13,946 nucleotides of DNA, taken from NCBI GenBank assembly GCA_003220905.1, contig QHTS01000111.1, forward strand, positions 1-13,946, in the 5' to 3' direction. The notes under the pieces are model-generated. The model had not been told where the DNA came from. It made no database searches and worked only from the letters and a program-made list of their open reading frames with translations. Source of the DNA: Gemmatimonadota bacterium. GTDB lineage: Bacteria > Gemmatimonadota > Gemmatimonadetes > Gemmatimonadales > GWC2-71-9. Of the stretch, positions 12,186 through 13,946 are shown piece by piece (within the stretch, counting starts at the first letter, position 1; each line of letters starts with the position of its first letter). A program made the position numbers and the translations under genes.

Positions 12186-12530
12186 ATGAGACGCGTTGTC
12201 CTCTGGGCCTCGCAGCGCACCGAGGTGCTCGCGCTGATCAAGACGACGACGGACTTGAATATTCGCGACTTTCGTTGGGCGGTGGTGCGCAGCCAGAAGA
12301 CCGGAGGAATGGAAGTCGCCAGGCTCGAGTACGATCGGTCCGGCCGTCACCATTTCTTTCAATTCGACCGCCATCAGGGGCAGCATTACGCGATCTACAC
12401 CGCAGGGAACGACGGCGACGTCGAGGAGCATTTCCCGGGAACCTGGGAGCGCCAGGCGCTCCATTTTGCCGGCTGGGCCGCCCGCGTCGATGCCGAGGAG
12501 CGCGGGGGTCGACTCCCGCGGTCGCCGTAG
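12186..12530 (+). CDS. Unrecognised 114-aa protein
   Basis: I do not recognise a family. The composition looks like a real folded protein, with a mix of charged, aromatic and beta-prone stretches: an N-terminal VVLWASQRTEVLALIKTTTDL, a middle RWAVVRSQKTGGMEVARLEYDRSGRHHFFQF and a His/Tyr-rich RHQGQHYAIYTAGNDGD. No signal peptide or membrane helix is seen. The ATG at 12186 has GGGG only 2 nt upstream; GTG at 12183 is an alternative, and an ATG at 12155 is in another frame. It is divergent from ctaA across 140 bp that hold a dyad and a TTGACA. The sigma region 2 gene follows after 45 bp. Confidence 0.6.
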   Translation: MRRVVLWASQRTEVLALIKTTTDLNIRDFRWAVVRSQKTGGMEVARLEYDRSGRHHFFQFDRHQGQHYAIYTAGNDGDVEEHFPGTWERQALHFAGWAARVDAEERGGRLPRSP

Positions 12531-12575
12531 CTCGTCAACCACCAATCGCGCGGACCTTTCGTGCCGAGGCCCCGA

Positions 12576-12887
12576 ATGACCCGTCGACCAACGCCCGATG
12601 TTCGACTCGTGGAGCGCATGGCCGCAGGTGACCGCGACGCACACGAGGAGTTCTGCGAGCGGCACCGTCTCTCTCTCTACGCTCAAGTGTATGCCATGCT
12701 CGTGGACGCGGCGTCGGCCGAGCGCGTGGTGATGGAAGCGCTCGAGCGCGCGTGGCACGCGGCGGAGGATTTCAATCCCGGCGCCGGAAGCGCGTTTGCC
12801 TGGCTGTCGGAGATCGCCCGATCCGTGGCGCAGCGTCGGCGGCAGACGCCTGAAGGCCCCACGGCGTCGCCTTCCGCCGCGCTCTGA
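12576..12887 (+). CDS. Stand-alone sigma-70 region 2 protein (no region 4)
   Basis: This 103-aa protein is almost entirely an ECF-type sigma region 2: LVERMAAGDRDAHEEFCERHRLSLYAQVYAMLVDAASAERVVMEALERAWHAAEDFNPGAGSAFAWLSEIARSVAQRRR. Helices for core polymerase binding (AERVVMEALERAW) and the -10 recognition side (SAFAWLSEIARS) are both recognisable. After it come only about 14 residues and a stop, so the linker and region 4 that read the -35 are missing. No region 4-like frame follows before the permease. The ATG at 12576 has GAGG 6 nt upstream and is preferred over GTG at 12561. It could be a degenerate sigma, a competitor for core polymerase or a two-subunit sigma whose other half lies elsewhere. 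Confidence 0.8.
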   Translation: MTRRPTPDVRLVERMAAGDRDAHEEFCERHRLSLYAQVYAMLVDAASAERVVMEALERAWHAAEDFNPGAGSAFAWLSEIARSVAQRRRQTPEGPTASPSAAL

Positions 12888-12920
12888 TCCGTCGGGCGCC
12901 TCGACCGGGCCGACGCGCAG

Positions 12921-12926
12921 TATATT
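12921..12926 (+). promoter_or_regulatory. Candidate leaderless -10 element for the permease
   Basis: TATATT ends 9 nt before the permease ATG at 12936, with no Shine-Dalgarno sequence. CTCGAC (12900-12905) is a 4/6 match to a -35 at a short 15-nt spacing. Confidence 0.45.
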
Positions 12927-12935
12927 CGGCCTCTG

Positions 12936-13946
12936 ATGTCCACGTCCCCCCTCGCTCCCGCGACGGACCGCTGGGGCGACCGGCTGCCGCGCCGGCTGGG
13001 CTTCTGGAGCGCGGTCGCAGTGCTGGTCGGCTCCACCATCGGCGGCGGGATCTTCCGCACCCCCGCGGTGATCGCCGAGCGCGTGCCGGCGTCGCTGCCG
13101 ATGTTCGGCGTGTGGGTGCTGGGCGGCCTGCTCGCGTTGTGCGGGGCGCTTACGTACGCGGAGCTCGCGGCGTTGTTCCCGCGCTCGGGCGGCGTGTACG
13201 TATATGTCCGCGAGGGGTTCGGCCGATTGCCGGCGTTTCTCTTCGGGTGGACGGAGCTGGTGCTGATCCGGGCGTCCGCGCTCGGCGCGATTTCCACTCC
13301 CTTTGCCGAGTATCTGCTGCGCTCGCTCGGCCGGGACCCGGCGCTGCCGGAGAACGCAGCGCTGGTGCACTACGTCGCCGCGGCGGCCATCACGGCCACC
13401 GCGGCGCTGAACTATTACGGCGTACGCTGGAGCGCGCTCGTCTTGAATCTCACCACCGGCGCGAAGTACGGCGCACTGCTGTTGCTCGTGCTGCTGGCGT
13501 TTCTCGTGGGGCAGGGCGACTGGAGCCACTTCGCCACCGCGGCGGGCCCGGTCACCCCCGGCCTGTTCGGCCTCGCACTGGTCTCGGTGCTGTGGGCGTA
13601 CGATGGCTGGGGCGATCTCTCGTTCGTGGGCGGCGAGGTGCGGAATCCGGAGCGAAACCTGCCGCGTGCGCTGGTGGTGGGGACGGCAGGTATCATCGCG
13701 ATCTACCTGCTCGTCAACGCGGCGTATCTGTACCTCTTGCCCCTCGACCAGATGGCGCGGTCCCCGCTGGTGGCGGCCGACGCCGCGCAGGCGGTGCTCG
13801 GCCGGATCGGGATCGGCGCAGTATCGGTCGTGGTGATGCTCGCGACCTTCTCGACCCTCGTTGGGTCGATCCTCACGGCGCCCCGCATCTTTTTCGCGAT
13901 GGCGGACGACGGGCTGTTCTTCCGCGCCATCGCGAAGGTGCATCCG
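12936..13946 (+). CDS. APC-superfamily amino acid permease, 3' end cut by the window
   Basis: 337 codons are present and the frame is still open at the window end; family members usually run 430-500 residues. The APC signature in helix 1, AVLVGSTIGGGIFRTP (residues 28-43), is complete. It is followed by LLALCGALTYAELAALFPRSGGVYVYVREGFG and FLFGWTELVLI (helices 2-3), a helix 6 region LVSVLWAYDGWGDLSFVGGEVRNPERNLPRAL and a later IFFAMADDGLFF. It should be a secondary transporter for amino acids in the inner membrane, of the LAT/SteT-like type. The substrate cannot be read. The ATG follows the sigma region 2 stop by 48 bp and a TATATT box by 9 nt. Confidence 0.9.
   Translation, partial: MSTSPLAPATDRWGDRLPRRLGFWSAVAVLVGSTIGGGIFRTPAVIAERVPASLPMFGVWVLGGLLALCGALTYAELAALFPRSGGVYVYVREGFGRLPAFLFGWTELVLIRASALGAISTPFAEYLLRSLGRDPALPENAALVHYVAAAAITATAALNYYGVRWSALVLNLTTGAKYGALLLLVLLAFLVGQGDWSHFATAAGPVTPGLFGLALVSVLWAYDGWGDLSFVGGEVRNPERNLPRALVVGTAGIIAIYLLVNAAYLYLLPLDQMARSPLVAADAAQAVLGRIGIGAVSVVVMLATFSTLVGSILTAPRIFFAMADDGLFFRAIAKVHP

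Noticed and set aside
12155..12631. Alternative 158-codon frame starting at 12155
   Set aside because: After about a dozen residues it becomes Arg/Gly/Pro-rich shadow sequence, and it runs into the sigma region 2 gene.
12890..12915. CGTCGG/CCGACG hairpin after the sigma region 2 gene as a terminator
   Set aside because: The stem is 6 bp with a 14-nt loop and no U-tract.
12120..13943. A 607-codon open frame on the minus strand opposite the permease
   Set aside because: It is Arg/Gly/His/Gln-rich low-complexity sequence of the kind GC-rich antisense frames give, and the plus strand carries a clear APC permease and sigma region 2 protein.

Overview
The window is a gene-dense, very GC-rich (roughly 70% by eye) bacterial chromosome segment with short gaps, many 4-bp start/stop overlaps and no rRNA, tRNA, insertion sequence, phage or CRISPR signal. 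The hemD-hemC-hemB order, a SigR/RsrA-type sigma/anti-sigma pair, a full-length heme A synthase and G-rich heptamer repeats inside genes would fit Gemmatimonadota. That assignment is an inference from gene style, not a database result.

Region 1 (70-2794, plus strand) is a translationally coupled tetrapyrrole operon, hemD-hemC-hemB, joined by GTGA and ATGA overlaps. It covers 5-aminolevulinate to uroporphyrinogen III. It ends on a CTAG whose two strands provide the stop codons of hemB and of the convergent aquaporin gene.

Region 2 (2791-9314, minus strand) is a run of nine tightly packed genes. In transcription order they are: a SigR/SigH-type ECF sigma factor, an RsrA-type zinc anti-sigma factor, a DUF92 membrane protein, a geranylgeranyl-reductase-family flavoprotein, an FMN-binding flavin reductase-like protein, a SAM methyltransferase, an SRPBCC (START-like) protein, a FabF-type ketoacyl-ACP synthase and an aquaporin. 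A GGAAC-N18-GTT match precedes the sigma gene, so the unit may be an autoregulated, thiol-redox-controlled operon for an isoprenoid, quinone or polyketide-like lipid. The product cannot be read from the sequence. This is the best candidate here for an undescribed system.

Region 3 (9385-11171, plus strand), divergent from the sigma gene, holds a V4R-like protein and a one-base-overlapping M24 metallopeptidase. Region 4 (11200-12045, minus strand) is ctaA, heme A synthase, so heme genes lie at both ends of the central block. Region 5 (12186-13946, plus strand) has an unrecognised 114-aa protein, a 103-aa protein that is only sigma-70 region 2, and an APC-family permease cut by the window end.

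Two features run across these regions. Short arrays with a period of exactly 7 bp, mostly G-rich on the coding strand, sit inside hemD, hemC, the methyltransferase, the flavoprotein and ctaA. An 89-bp double-hairpin palindromic element is read through in frame inside the flavoprotein. Four genes that head transcription units (hemD, the V4R gene, ctaA, the permease) also have a TANNTT hexamer 9-10 nt before the start codon and no Shine-Dalgarno sequence, which suggests leaderless mRNAs. No gene-free stretch exceeds 300 bases; the longest is 12046-12185.
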